Positions 13,670 through 21,941 of a stretch of 41,684 bases of DNA are shown here, piece by piece (position 1 is the first letter of the stretch; every line of letters begins with the position of its first letter). This stretch comes from CAYRQF01 sp964615845 (GTDB lineage: Bacteria > Patescibacteriota > Minisyncoccia > Phycocordibacterales > CSBR16-119). The notes beneath the pieces were generated by a model. It saw only the letters and a program-made list of their open reading frames with translations, ran no database searches and was not told the origin of the DNA. The stretch spans positions 1-41,684 of the forward strand of contig CAZTRC010000006.1 of assembly GCA_964615845.1 (NCBI GenBank). The letters run 5' to 3'. Position numbers and translations under genes: made by a program.

Positions 13670-14803
13670 TTATGAATTTTCGTGCGTGAGGGCGATGTTG
13701 ATAATTTCTTTGGCGACTTTCATCTCCGCTTCGGGGAAGACAAACTGCTTGGTCGCTTCGCGCATCTTCGCGGCGAGCTTTTCATCGCCGAGAATCCTCT
13801 CGATCTCTTCGATGAGAACATGCGGGGTCAAATTGGCTTCTTCGACGACACTACAGGCGCCGGTACGGGCATAATTGAAAGCATTGTTTCTCTGATGATC
13901 ACCGTTCGAGTTTGTAATCGGCACGATGATCGATGGCAAACCCCAGCAAGCGATTTCGGCGATCGAATTCGCTCCCGCGCGAGATATTACCAGATTAGCG
14001 ACGCCAGCGCACATGCGGATGGCGAGCTTGTTCAGATATGGATAAGCGTAATAATTTGGCTTGTTCATGGATTCTTTGAGGACGATTTGGCCCAAGTTAC
14101 TGACTTCCTCAAAATTCTTCGTGCCGGTTTGGTGGATGATTTGATATTTTTCTACGAGCTCAGGCAATGCGCTGATGACTGTCTCATTGATAATCTTCGC
14201 GCCTTGTGATCCGCCGAGGATGAAGAGGACCGGAAGACTTGTTTTCAATTTCAAGTATTCGAAAGCGCCATCCTTCAAAGGCTCGCGAACTTCCCTGCGG
14301 ATAATGTGTCCGACGAAAGCGGTTTTGTCTTTGGGAAAATATTCGATGGCTTCTTGGTAAGAGATAGCGATACGCTTGGCCCATTTGGCCGCCATTTTGT
14401 TGGCGCGGCCTGGGACAGAGTCGGACTCATGAATGACAAGCGGGATGCCGAGAAATCTGGCCGCGATCGTCACCGGCACAGCCGGATAGCCGCCTTTGGA
14501 GAAGACGACGTCAGGGAAAATCTTGTAAACCATGATGATGGCGCTCAGAGTCGCGAAGAAAGTTTTGAAGATATCGAAGAAGTTTTGAATCGAGAAATAT
14601 GTGCGTTGCTTGCCGGTTTCCAATTTGAAAAACTTGATACCGTTATCCTCGACAGCGCGCTGATCATAAGGTGAATCGGAAATATAAAAGAGTTCGAGAT
14701 CGATGATCTTTTCTTTGATGGCGAGATCGTTTAGAGCTTCGGCTACGGCAATCAAGGGATAAAAGTGTCCGCCTGTGCCACCGCCTGTTAAAAGTATTTT
14801 CAT
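13670..14803 (-). CDS. murG: UDP-GlcNAc:lipid I N-acetylglucosaminyltransferase MurG
   Basis: MurG transfers GlcNAc from UDP-GlcNAc to lipid I, making lipid II on the inner face of the membrane. The 377 residues show the GT-B signatures: the N-terminal glycine loop LLTGGGTGGHFYPLIAVAEAL, FSKGGYPAVPVTIAARFLGIPLVIHESDSVPGRANKMAAKWA, ILGGSQGAKIIN, and the C-terminal donor site SRAGANSIAEIACWGLPSIIVPITNSNGDHQRNNA. It follows ftsW by 3 nt and precedes gltX by 1 nt. A division and cell-wall operon order is kept, though murC/murD are not nearby. Confidence 0.97.
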   Translation of the reverse strand: MKILLTGGGTGGHFYPLIAVAEALNDLAIKEKIIDLELFYISDSPYDQRAVEDNGIKFFKLETGKQRTYFSIQNFFDIFKTFFATLSAIIMVYKIFPDVVFSKGGYPAVPVTIAARFLGIPLVIHESDSVPGRANKMAAKWAKRIAISYQEAIEYFPKDKTAFVGHIIRREVREPLKDGAFEYLKLKTSLPVLFILGGSQGAKIINETVISALPELVEKYQIIHQTGTKNFEEVSNLGQIVLKESMNKPNYYAYPYLNKLAIRMCAGVANLVISRAGANSIAEIACWGLPSIIVPITNSNGDHQRNNAFNYARTGACSVVEEANLTPHVLIEEIERILGDEKLAAKMREATKQFVFPEAEMKVAKEIINIALTHENS

Positions 14804-14806
14804 AAT

Positions 14807-15910
14807 TTATCTATTTTGTAACTGATACCTCGAAACATTTAGGATGATACCGACCGCAGCCATAGCAATCATGAGACTCGTGCCGCCGTGGCTTATGAAA
14901 ACGAGCGGGACGCCGGTCAAAGGGAAAAGCCCGATGATCGAAGCGATGTTTAGGAATGACTGGGCAAGTAAAAGTATAACAATTCCAGCGACCATTAGTC
15001 TACCGAAAGAGTCCGGCGCGCGATAAGCGATGCGCATACCCCGCAGGCCAAACATCGTAAAGAGGACCACGAGGAGCGTCGTCCCGATAAATCCAAACTC
15101 TTCACCGATGACGGCAAATATAGAATCGCCTTGTGGTTCAGGAAGGTACGTAAACTTCTGCAAACTCTGTCCGAGTCCTCGGCCAAAAACGCCGCCGGAG
15201 CCGATGGCGATGAGGGATTGCTGGAGTTGGAATGATGCTCCTTGGAGATCTGAAGTGGGATTGAGGAATGTCGTGACGCGTTTGAAGAGATAAGGCTTTG
15301 AGAAAGCGAGAACGCCAAACATCATCGCGCCGACGGCGAAAGCTATCAATACATATTTCCACGGCACGCCGGAGAGGACGAGCATCGAAGCCGAGGCGAC
15401 GAAGATGAGGATGATGCTCTTGGTATCCGGTTGCTGGAGGAGGATCGCTGCGACGATACCGAGCATAGCGACGAGCGGCAAGACGCCGTACCGGACTTGC
15501 TTGGCCTTGCCTTTGACCCACGAGAGCCAACCGGCGAAATAAATGACAAAGGCAATTTTCAAAAGCTCAACAGGCTGGAAAGAAATTGGCCCAAGTGAGA
15601 TCCAACGCCGCGCGCCGCCGTGCTCGAAGGAGAGAGAAGGGATGAAAACGAGAAGCGTGAGGCCGATGGAGATGAGGAAAAAATAAAAAGCGTTCTTGCG
15701 CCAGACTTTGTAATCAATTCGTGAGAACCAATACATGAGTCCCCCGCCGAGGACGAGGCCTAAAGCTTGGCTCACGATGATACTCCAAAACTTGGATTCG
15801 CTTCTGGCCAAGACGCCAAAAGAAGCTGAGACAAAACTCAAAAAGCCAATGATGAGGAGCGCAATGACCGTGCCCAAAAAAAATTTATCGACTTTACCGA
15901 CGGATGACAT
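14807..15910 (-). CDS. ftsW: Lipid II polymerase FtsW (SEDS family)
   Basis: This 367-residue SEDS peptidoglycan glycosyltransferase has about ten membrane helices. Markers are GGGLMYWFSRIDYKVWR, FEHGGARRWISLGPISFQPVELLKIAFVIYFAGWLS, the long extracytoplasmic loop with FQLQQSLIAIGSGGVFGRGLGQSLQKFTYLPEPQGDSIFAVIGEEFGF, and GVPLVFISHGGTSLM near the end. The usual PFISYGGTS motif reads VFISHGGTS here. RodA would be similar, but the murG neighbour supports FtsW. The ATG is preceded by TGA-TATACT with 6-nt spacing. Confidence 0.93.
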   Translation of the reverse strand: MSSVGKVDKFFLGTVIALLIIGFLSFVSASFGVLARSESKFWSIIVSQALGLVLGGGLMYWFSRIDYKVWRKNAFYFFLISIGLTLLVFIPSLSFEHGGARRWISLGPISFQPVELLKIAFVIYFAGWLSWVKGKAKQVRYGVLPLVAMLGIVAAILLQQPDTKSIILIFVASASMLVLSGVPWKYVLIAFAVGAMMFGVLAFSKPYLFKRVTTFLNPTSDLQGASFQLQQSLIAIGSGGVFGRGLGQSLQKFTYLPEPQGDSIFAVIGEEFGFIGTTLLVVLFTMFGLRGMRIAYRAPDSFGRLMVAGIVILLLAQSFLNIASIIGLFPLTGVPLVFISHGGTSLMIAMAAVGIILNVSRYQLQNR

Positions 15911-15916
15911 CCATCA

Positions 15917-15925
15917 AGTATATCA
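15917..15925 (-). promoter_or_regulatory. Extended -10 of ftsW, leaderless spacing
   Basis: TGA-TATACT on the minus strand ends 6 nt before the ftsW ATG at 15910. Cassette gene 3 separates ftsW from mraY, so ftsW-murG-gltX needs this promoter. Confidence 0.7.
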
Positions 15926-15933
15926 AAAACAAA

Positions 15934-15968
15934 GATAGCGCCTTCCCCATATAGAGTTAGGCGCTATC
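15934..15968 (-). terminator. Intrinsic terminator of cassette gene 3
   Basis: GATAGCGCC (15934-15942) pairs perfectly with GGCGCTATC (15960-15968). On the minus strand the stem is followed by TTTGTTTTTG. It insulates the cassette from ftsW downstream. Confidence 0.85.
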
Positions 15969-15983
15969 AGATGTATTAAAAGA

Positions 15984-16727
15984 TCACTCTTCCCACAACC
16001 TCTTGGCTGGAAACTGCATGCCGTAAACCTCTTTGGCCATACGCAGCTTCTTTAGGTGATTGACGATCATCTTTTCCACCTCAAGGAGGGACTTCTCGTA
16101 GAGTGGCTTCAGGAGTTCTCTCAAACGCTCAGTGCGTTGACTGTCTTCCATAAGCCCTTCGATCTCGACTTCGGTAATGAAGTCATGACACTCTCGGATG
16201 TAGGATCGCATCTTCCTGAATCCTTCTCGGTGTTCAGGGATTTTGTTCCATCCCATCTTGATCCACTCAGCTTCACGCCTCTCGAGTTCATCGAGTATTC
16301 GTCGATAGTCGCCGATTGGCTTATCGAACCCTGCCGAGGAGACAAAGTTCTTGAGGCCAAAAAAGTCGAGGATGTCGAGTTCGCCATAGTAGTACCTTCT
16401 GTACTCCTCTTTCTTCCTCCAGGCGAACCTGATCATGTGTTCCTCTACATCGATGTCTGCTCGAAGGGTGGAGATATGGAATTTTCGCATAGTGCGTCCA
16501 AGCCCCCATCCGATAGCAGGGATCAGGCCGAATCCAAGCAGTACACCCGCCAGGATACAGATCTGCGTCCAGCGAGGTATCAGATCCTGGTTTTCCGTCA
16601 TAACCATGGCCATCAGACCAATAACGGTAAGCATCAGTAGCGGAAGTGATCCGAACATGAGGAAATTCCCCGAGGTTCGCTGACCAGATCGCTTGGCGAC
16701 CATTTGGCCGAAAGTTTGTCTGTCCAT
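15984..16727 (-). CDS. Orphan cassette gene 3, two-helix membrane protein with cytoplasmic helical domain
   Basis: I do not recognise this 247-residue protein. Two membrane helices (about 23-43 and 53-76) are separated by a short loop, then a large charged, largely helical domain (80-247) follows, rich in Arg, Glu and aromatic residues (RKKEEYRRYYYGELDILDFFG). No enzyme motif is visible. The gene sits inside the cell-wall cluster, between mraY and ftsW, but has its own promoter and terminator, so position need not imply a wall role. The leader is C/A-rich (CACCCACAACCTAACACCAC) without a Shine-Dalgarno. Confidence 0.65.
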   Translation of the reverse strand: MDRQTFGQMVAKRSGQRTSGNFLMFGSLPLLMLTVIGLMAMVMTENQDLIPRWTQICILAGVLLGFGLIPAIGWGLGRTMRKFHISTLRADIDVEEHMIRFAWRKKEEYRRYYYGELDILDFFGLKNFVSSAGFDKPIGDYRRILDELERREAEWIKMGWNKIPEHREGFRKMRSYIRECHDFITEVEIEGLMEDSQRTERLRELLKPLYEKSLLEVEKMIVNHLKKLRMAKEVYGMQFPAKRLWEE

Positions 16728-16761
16728 GTGGTGTTAGGTTGTGGGTGTGCTATGACTTTAG

Positions 16762-16790
16762 ACACTACTACAAATTAGACCTATTGTCAA
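16762..16790 (-). promoter_or_regulatory. Sigma70-type promoter of cassette gene 3
   Basis: TTGACA (16785-16790), 17 nt, TAGTGT (16762-16767) on the minus strand, directly after the end of mraY. Confidence 0.82.
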
Positions 16791-16795
16791 TAGCT

Positions 16796-17878
16796 TTAAA
16801 GCAACGCTACGATGACCCCAACCGCTGCGAACATGAGAGAAATGATCCAATAGCGCATGGTGATTTTCTCGCGAGACCAGCCGATGGCTTCAAAGTGATG
16901 ATGAAGCGGCGCGACGCGAAAGACTTTGCCAGAGGGGCCGTACATTTTTTTACTGATGATTTGGATGAAAGAAGACGCGGCTGTAATGACTAGCGGAAAG
17001 CCGATAATCGGGAGGATGAGTACTGTGTCGGTCAGAAAGACGATGACTGTGAGCGCAAACGTAAGCCCAAGCATCCCCGTCTCCCCCATCCAGAACCGGG
17101 CCGGCGGGATGTTGAACCATAGAAATGCGAGGATTGCACCAGAAATGACGAGTGAGAAGGCCGCGATGTCGATCTGATTTTGAAAGAAAGATATGACGGC
17201 GAGCGCAGCAAAGATAATTGACATCACGCCGCCCGCAAGCCCGTCAATACCGTCAATCACGCCCGATGAAAACGTCGCGAGGAATACGAATAGGAAAACC
17301 GGAATGAACCACACGCCGATTTCCAGCGCTTGATGAATAAAAGGAATGAGGATTTGGTGATCGCCGAGCTTTAGGTAAAACCACGCCGCAAAAGCGAGCC
17401 CCGAAAGTGCGACAAGCGTAATCATATAACTTCGCGGGAAACCATTGGCGAAAACGCCGCGCTTCACGTAGATGGTGAGCAGGTCATTCAAGAGTCCCAA
17501 AACCGAACCGACGAGCAACGCGATAAATGGCAAGAGCGTTTGGTTTTTTGAAATAAAATTTAGCTTTTGAGAAATTTCTGAAGGGAAAAATGTAGGGATG
17601 AGAAACAGTAAGATTGCTGAAATACAAATGCTGACCCAAATTATCATGCCCCCGACTCTTGGTGTGTGAAGTTCGGCGTCGCCGTTGTTTAATTTCTTGA
17701 AATCCGGCGACATGGCATCATCGGCGCCGAGTCCGTCGTCGACTTTTCGCGCAACCTTTTTCCACATTTGGAAACGATAAAAGATGTTGGAGAAAATCGG
17801 CGTAATCAAAATACCGATGACGAAAGTCATGACTGCCGGCAAGAAAAGTTTTACCAAACTCAAATCTATTTGCGCCAT
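16796..17878 (-). CDS. mraY: Phospho-MurNAc-pentapeptide transferase MraY
   Basis: MraY joins phospho-MurNAc-pentapeptide to undecaprenyl phosphate, making lipid I in the membrane. The 360 residues form about ten helices. Family motifs are the HTPRVGGMIIW segment, the DD-type motif region LLNDLLTIYVKRG, the catalytic loop GVIDGIDGLAGGVMSI, FLWFNIPPARFWMGETGMLGLTFAL and the HHHFEAIGWSREKITMRYW loop near the C-terminus. It starts 1 nt after the dacA stop and is cotranscribed with scpA-scpB-dacA. Confidence 0.96.
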   Translation of the reverse strand: MAQIDLSLVKLFLPAVMTFVIGILITPIFSNIFYRFQMWKKVARKVDDGLGADDAMSPDFKKLNNGDAELHTPRVGGMIIWVSICISAILLFLIPTFFPSEISQKLNFISKNQTLLPFIALLVGSVLGLLNDLLTIYVKRGVFANGFPRSYMITLVALSGLAFAAWFYLKLGDHQILIPFIHQALEIGVWFIPVFLFVFLATFSSGVIDGIDGLAGGVMSIIFAALAVISFFQNQIDIAAFSLVISGAILAFLWFNIPPARFWMGETGMLGLTFALTVIVFLTDTVLILPIIGFPLVITAASSFIQIISKKMYGPSGKVFRVAPLHHHFEAIGWSREKITMRYWIISLMFAAVGVIVALL

Positions 17879-17879
17879 A

Positions 17880-18806
17880 TTATTGATTTAGTGCTCCAGA
17901 AATCGCTTTGACGTCGCTAAACCGCTGGTCAAATGTCGATCCGAGGACGACAACCACCATTGTAACATCATTTTTGCCTCGAAGGGCGACGACGAGATTA
18001 CCGCCAGCGATATCCGTAAATCCCGTCTTCGAGGCGAGAATCTTCGGGATTTGATTGACCAGAGGATTAGTGTTTTTGGCTACATGATCTTTGTCCTCGG
18101 AGCTGACTGGGAACTCAAGCTGGGTCGTCGCCGAGAAAATTTGCGGATAGACGCTGACTGCGTGAGCAAAAAGCCGAGCCATGTCACGAGCATTTGAGTA
18201 CGCGCCATTGCGTGAGATGCCTTCTTTCATGTCGAGTCCGGATTCGTTGTGAAATGTCAGACTTCGAAGGCCGAGTTCTCCGGCTCGTTTATTCATCGTA
18301 TCGACGAATGTTTTCAGGGGATCACTAGTTTGCGGATCTATAATTTTGCCCGTCTCTATGGCGATGTCGTGGATAGCGTCGTTTGAGGATGCAACGAGAG
18401 TGAACTCTAGGAGCTCGTCCCTGCCCCACTTCTCGTCGACGAGAAGTCCGTTGTCGCCGATTTCGCTCAAGGATTCTTTGTCAATTTGGAAGACATGGTC
18501 GGCTGGGACGTTCTCGAGGACGACGATGGCGCTCATGACTTTGGCGAGACTTGCGAGTGGCATGACCTCCTCGGCGTGGAATTTGTAGAGGAATTGTTTC
18601 TTCTCCGTGTCATAAATAGCAAAGGCCTTGGACGTCAGCGCGAGATCGAGGAATGGTCGGATACTTGCTTCATAAGCTTGAAGCTCTTGCTCAAGCTTTT
18701 CGCCATCGCTTATTTCCTTCTTGATGCCTTTGATATAAAAAAACCCGAGAAGGGCAAATATGACAAGGACAGCGACGAGCTGCCGTTCGGATTCGTTAAG
18801 CTTCAT
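17880..18806 (-). CDS. dacA: D-alanyl-D-alanine carboxypeptidase (S11 family)
   Basis: This 308-residue penicillin-binding protein trims the terminal D-Ala from peptidoglycan stem peptides. An N-terminal membrane anchor (about residues 9-26) holds it outside. The three active-site motifs are intact: SLAK (86-89), SSN (140-142) and KTG (260-262). The C-terminal PBP5-type beta domain is missing, and anchoring is at the N-terminus instead of by a C-terminal amphipathic helix. The gene overlaps scpB by 11 nt and is followed by mraY after 1 nt. Confidence 0.92.
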   Translation of the reverse strand: MKLNESERQLVAVLVIFALLGFFYIKGIKKEISDGEKLEQELQAYEASIRPFLDLALTSKAFAIYDTEKKQFLYKFHAEEVMPLASLAKVMSAIVVLENVPADHVFQIDKESLSEIGDNGLLVDEKWGRDELLEFTLVASSNDAIHDIAIETGKIIDPQTSDPLKTFVDTMNKRAGELGLRSLTFHNESGLDMKEGISRNGAYSNARDMARLFAHAVSVYPQIFSATTQLEFPVSSEDKDHVAKNTNPLVNQIPKILASKTGFTDIAGGNLVVALRGKNDVTMVVVVLGSTFDQRFSDVKAISGALNQ

Positions 18807-19341
18807 CTTGGTCGGTTTGTTTTAAAAGTTTTTCTTCTAATGTTTTCTTCATCTCTTCGAACTGCGGCAAATCCCCCACACTACCCGCACCCATGAAAGA
18901 CAGGAGCTCGAGAGTCGGCTTGTACACGTACGTGCGCGAGTCACTCTTGTGTACCTCCCTCTCCACCAATCCCCGAACTTCGAGCGCGCGCAAGATGAAG
19001 CCAGAATTCACGCCGCGGATGAAATTTATTTCGCTTCGAGTGACACTGTCGCGGTACAAAACGATCGAGAGCGTTTCAAGCGCCGCTTTGGAAAGTTCTT
19101 TGGACAATTCTTCTTTGCGGAGCGTTTCGAAAAATTCACTCATCTCTGGCGTCGTCCCGAGCATGACTTTCTCATCGTGAGTGACGAGCTTGATGCCGCG
19201 GCCCGCGAGAGAGACTTCGAGACTTGCAATCGCCGGTGGAATCTCAGACGGATCGACACGCAGAGCCACAGCAATATCCCAGAAAGCCATTGGCTCGCCT
19301 TTGAAAAACAAAAGAGATTCGATTTTTGATTCTAAATTCAT
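18796..19341 (-). CDS. scpB: Segregation and condensation protein ScpB
   Basis: ScpB is the winged-helix kleisin partner of the SMC-ScpAB condensin, which organises and segregates the chromosome. The 181 residues show two winged-helix units: LESKIESLLFFKGEPMAFWDIAVALRVDPSEI, then LSKAALETLSIVLYRDSVTRSEINFIRGVNSGFILRALEVRGLVERE, the conserved ScpB core. An acidic helical tail ends the protein. The start overlaps the scpA stop (ATGA), which suggests translational coupling and a balanced ScpA:ScpB ratio. No smc gene is in the window. Confidence 0.95.
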   Translation of the reverse strand: MNLESKIESLLFFKGEPMAFWDIAVALRVDPSEIPPAIASLEVSLAGRGIKLVTHDEKVMLGTTPEMSEFFETLRKEELSKELSKAALETLSIVLYRDSVTRSEINFIRGVNSGFILRALEVRGLVEREVHKSDSRTYVYKPTLELLSFMGAGSVGDLPQFEEMKKTLEEKLLKQTDQDEA

Positions 19342-20084
19342 TCGGCTTTTTGCTGATTCAAACTTTCTAATTCGATATCTTCAAAATCATTTTCCTGTGT
19401 CGCGTCGATTATCCCCTGACGGACCAATTCTAACATGGCGAGGAACGAGACGATAACGCCAACTTTTTGCTCCCTGCCTTCAGCATAACCGAGATTGCCA
19501 GAGAAACTCTTGAAAGACATTTTGATCGAAGACTGGACGCGCTCGAGCAATTCCTGGAGCGTGTCTTCGAGGCTTTTGACTTTGAGCACGAGAACTTCCG
19601 GCTTCTTCTCTTCTGGCGCCGGCAAGGCTTGGATGACGGATTGGATACCGACAAGCATCGCGTCCTGCGTGATTTGCGGATCTGGCGCGAAGACTTTGAG
19701 CTCGATGTCGCGCTCAAGACGCGGGAAAATAATTTGTTTACCAAACCGCTCTTCGATATCTCGGCCGATTTCTTTGATGAGTTTGTAAAGTTCAAGCCGG
19801 CGTTCAAGACTGCCGATGTCTTCTTTTTCTTCGGACGTAAGTTCAAGATTTGGGATGAGAGATCGGGACTTGATGAGGATTAATGTTGCCGCGACCGCAA
19901 TGAACGACGCGTAGGCACTCAAGTCTTTCTTGTCGATCGTCTGCACGTAAGCGATGAAATCATCCGTGATATTCGCAAGCGAAATTTCATTGATGAAAAG
20001 TTTTCTTTTTTCGATCAGACCGAGCAAAACATCAAGCGGGCCTTCAAATGAGGCTGTTTTTACTTTATATATGGTTTCTTCCAC
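19338..20084 (-). CDS. scpA: Segregation and condensation protein ScpA (kleisin)
   Basis: ScpA bridges the SMC heads in the bacterial condensin. The 248 residues begin YKVKTASFEGPLDVLLGLIEKRKLFINEISLANITDDFIAYV, a strong ScpA signature, followed by FIAVAATLILIKSRSLIP and the C-terminal winged helix (VIVSFLAMLELVRQGIIDATQENDFEDIEL). The start is a GTG. An extended -10 (TGG-TAGAAT) lies exactly 6 nt upstream, so this is the head of the scpA-scpB-dacA-mraY transcript. Linking condensin to cell-wall genes in one operon may couple chromosome segregation with division. Confidence 0.95.
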   Translation of the reverse strand: MEETIYKVKTASFEGPLDVLLGLIEKRKLFINEISLANITDDFIAYVQTIDKKDLSAYASFIAVAATLILIKSRSLIPNLELTSEEKEDIGSLERRLELYKLIKEIGRDIEERFGKQIIFPRLERDIELKVFAPDPQITQDAMLVGIQSVIQALPAPEEKKPEVLVLKVKSLEDTLQELLERVQSSIKMSFKSFSGNLGYAEGREQKVGVIVSFLAMLELVRQGIIDATQENDFEDIELESLNQQKAE

Positions 20085-20090
20085 CCGCCT

Positions 20091-20099
20091 ATTCTACCA
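20091..20099 (-). promoter_or_regulatory. Extended -10 of the scpA operon, leaderless GTG start
   Basis: TGG-TAGAAT on the minus strand ends 6 nt before the GTG at 20084. Confidence 0.7.
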
Positions 20100-20131
20100 A
20101 ATCAGCCTTTGTATTATGGATGTTTTAAACA

Positions 20132-20160
20132 TTGACAAATATACTAGTCTATGCTATTAT
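20132..20160 (+). promoter_or_regulatory. Sigma70-type promoter of cassette gene 4
   Basis: TTGACA (20132-20137), 17 nt, TATTAT (20155-20160) preceded by TGC (extended -10). The leader reads AACCCAAGCACCCTGAAAC before the ATG. Confidence 0.88.
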
Positions 20161-20186
20161 GCAAAAGAACCCAAGCACCCTGAAAC

Positions 20187-20453
20187 ATGCAGCCCACTTC
20201 CAAAATCTTCTATGCAACGATCATCGTCTGTCTCATCATCTTCCTTGCCTACGAAGGGTATGGAATATGCTGGGCGATGGTGAACACTCCCGACTTGCTC
20301 GGATTGAAATTCGTTCGCGCCGACATCTTTACTTCCATGACCGAGAATGATTTCAAACCAATTGCGTGGACAACTATTACCATGCTGTTGGTTTTCATCG
20401 GAACCCTGCTCCGCCTTCTCGATGAAGTCATCTTCAAAAAGAAAGCTGCGTGA
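20187..20453 (+). CDS. Orphan cassette gene 4, small two-helix membrane protein
   Basis: I do not recognise this 88-residue protein. Two membrane helices (about 8-27 and 59-79) flank an extracytoplasmic-size loop with GLKFVRADIFTSMTENDFKP. The C-terminus is Lys-rich (FKKKAA), which suggests both ends lie in the cytoplasm. I chose the ATG at 20187 because it sits about 20 nt after the predicted transcription start; ATG codons further upstream lie in the promoter. The gene is convergent with aspS across a shared hairpin. Confidence 0.65.
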   Translation: MQPTSKIFYATIIVCLIIFLAYEGYGICWAMVNTPDLLGLKFVRADIFTSMTENDFKPIAWTTITMLLVFIGTLLRLLDEVIFKKKAA

Positions 20454-20478
20454 GATTCTTGAACCACGACAGAACGAA

Positions 20479-20503
20479 AAGGCCCCGCGACTAGCGGGGC
20501 CTT
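20479..20503. terminator. Bidirectional terminator between cassette gene 4 and aspS
   Basis: A perfect 10-bp stem AAGGCCCCGC/GCGGGGCCTT has a GACTA loop. It is followed by CGTGTTTTTA on the plus strand and by a TTTTCGTT tract on the minus strand. Confidence 0.9.
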
Positions 20504-20510
20504 CGTGTTT

Positions 20511-21842
20511 TTATTCCTCCTTGTTGTCGTTGAGTCTCACATCGATACGATTCATGTCACGTGGGAACATTGTAGCTTCGCGGATGTTTTTGAGCCCGAG
20601 GATCTGCATCGTCATACGCTCGGCGCCAAAAGCGAAACCTCCTTCAGGCGGCACGCCATAGCGGAAAGCTTCGAGGAACATTTCAATTTTCGCCGGATCC
20701 ATCCCCCACTTATCGACATGTTCGAGAAGTTGCTTGTAGTCGCTGATGCGTCGGCCACCAGAAAGCCATTCGACGCCACGGCACAAGAGATCCATACCTT
20801 CATTGAATTCCGGATTTTCAGGATTTGGGAAAACATAAAAAGGCTTCTGGCGTGTTGGGTAGCCATAGACATAAACAAAATCAGATCCTGTTTCTTCTTT
20901 GATGATTTCGCAAAGCTTTCTCTCCTGTTCAGGATTGAGATCTTTGTCAGCCCCCGCTCCAAGCTTCGCGAGAGCTTCGGTAAGTGACATTGTCGGCGTC
21001 GATTCGATCATGTTTGGAAGTGTTGCGCCGAGAAATTCGAGCTCACGAGGACATTTTGTTTTCACTTGATCCAAGATGTATCGCACGGTCTTCTCGGACA
21101 AATCACGAACGTCGCGCCAAGAATCAATGAAGCCCATCTCGACGTCCAAAGAAACGACTTCGGTGATGTGCCTCGTCGTCGCTGAAGGTTCGGCGCGGAA
21201 AATCTTGTTGACCGAAAAGACGCGTTCAAAAGCTGTCATGACGATTTGTTTATAAAGTTGCGGTGATTGCGATAGATAAGCCTTCTTATCGAAATAATCT
21301 ATCTGGAAAACTTCGGCGCCGCCTTCAGCTGTCGCGGGCACGATCGATGGCGCTTGGAATTCGAAAAACTCTTGCGACTTCATGAATTCGCGGAACGAAT
21401 CGATGATGACAGCCTGAACTTTAAAGATTGCCTGAAGTCTTGGATGACGAAGTGTGAGCGCGCGATGATCAAGCTCGGTCGTAAGATCGAGGTTGAAGCC
21501 GTCGGCAGACATGTCGAATGGAAGTGTTTCAGCTTGCGCGAGAATCTCGAGTCCTAAGACTTCAAGCTCAATGTCACCATTCAAGACTTTAGCATTCTTA
21601 TTCTTTTCAGGACGTTCGTTGACCTTGCCTGTGATGGAAACAACAGATTCTTGCCGAGCTTCTTTGGCTGTCTCAATAGCTGCGCTACCCGGCAAAACAA
21701 TTGTCTGGATCGTCCCAGAAAAATCCCGAATATCGAAAAAGACCATCTTGCCCTGATCACGTCGAACGCTGATCCAACCTTTAATGACAACTTCTTCCCC
21801 GGCGCGACCTCCAAGGTCGCGGATATAAGTTCTTGATTGCAT
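20511..21842 (-). CDS. aspS: Aspartyl-tRNA synthetase, archaeal/eukaryotic type
   Basis: This class IIb synthetase charges tRNA-Asp. Its 443 residues lack the large GAD insertion of typical bacterial AspRS (~590 residues). The OB-fold anticodon domain (1-110, with VVIKGWISVRRDQGKMVFFDIRDFSGTIQTIV) is followed by the catalytic core: motif 2 FRAEPSATTRHITEVVSLDVEMGFI and motif 3 GGFAFGAERMTMQILGLKNIREATMFPRD, ending in the AspRS-type FPRD rather than the AsnRS FPRTPG. Such enzymes are often non-discriminating and also make Asp-tRNA-Asn for GatCAB. TAAAAT (21850-21855) sits 7 nt before the ATG. Confidence 0.93.
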   Translation of the reverse strand: MQSRTYIRDLGGRAGEEVVIKGWISVRRDQGKMVFFDIRDFSGTIQTIVLPGSAAIETAKEARQESVVSITGKVNERPEKNKNAKVLNGDIELEVLGLEILAQAETLPFDMSADGFNLDLTTELDHRALTLRHPRLQAIFKVQAVIIDSFREFMKSQEFFEFQAPSIVPATAEGGAEVFQIDYFDKKAYLSQSPQLYKQIVMTAFERVFSVNKIFRAEPSATTRHITEVVSLDVEMGFIDSWRDVRDLSEKTVRYILDQVKTKCPRELEFLGATLPNMIESTPTMSLTEALAKLGAGADKDLNPEQERKLCEIIKEETGSDFVYVYGYPTRQKPFYVFPNPENPEFNEGMDLLCRGVEWLSGGRRISDYKQLLEHVDKWGMDPAKIEMFLEAFRYGVPPEGGFAFGAERMTMQILGLKNIREATMFPRDMNRIDVRLNDNKEE

Positions 21843-21885
21843 AAAAAATATTTTACCTCAAAGACTCGTTTTTTCCAATCATTTG

Positions 21886-21914
21886 TTGACAAAATTCTGT
21901 ATTGAGTTTATAAT
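21886..21914 (+). promoter_or_regulatory. Perfect consensus sigma70 promoter of cassette gene 5
   Basis: TTGACA (21886-21891), exactly 17 nt, TATAAT (21909-21914): both hexamers and the spacer match consensus. Transcription should start near 21921, giving a ~21-nt leader with CACCAAGCACCCCACGCC. Confidence 0.95.
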
Positions 21915-21941
21915 TCGCACAAACACCAAGCACCCCACGCC

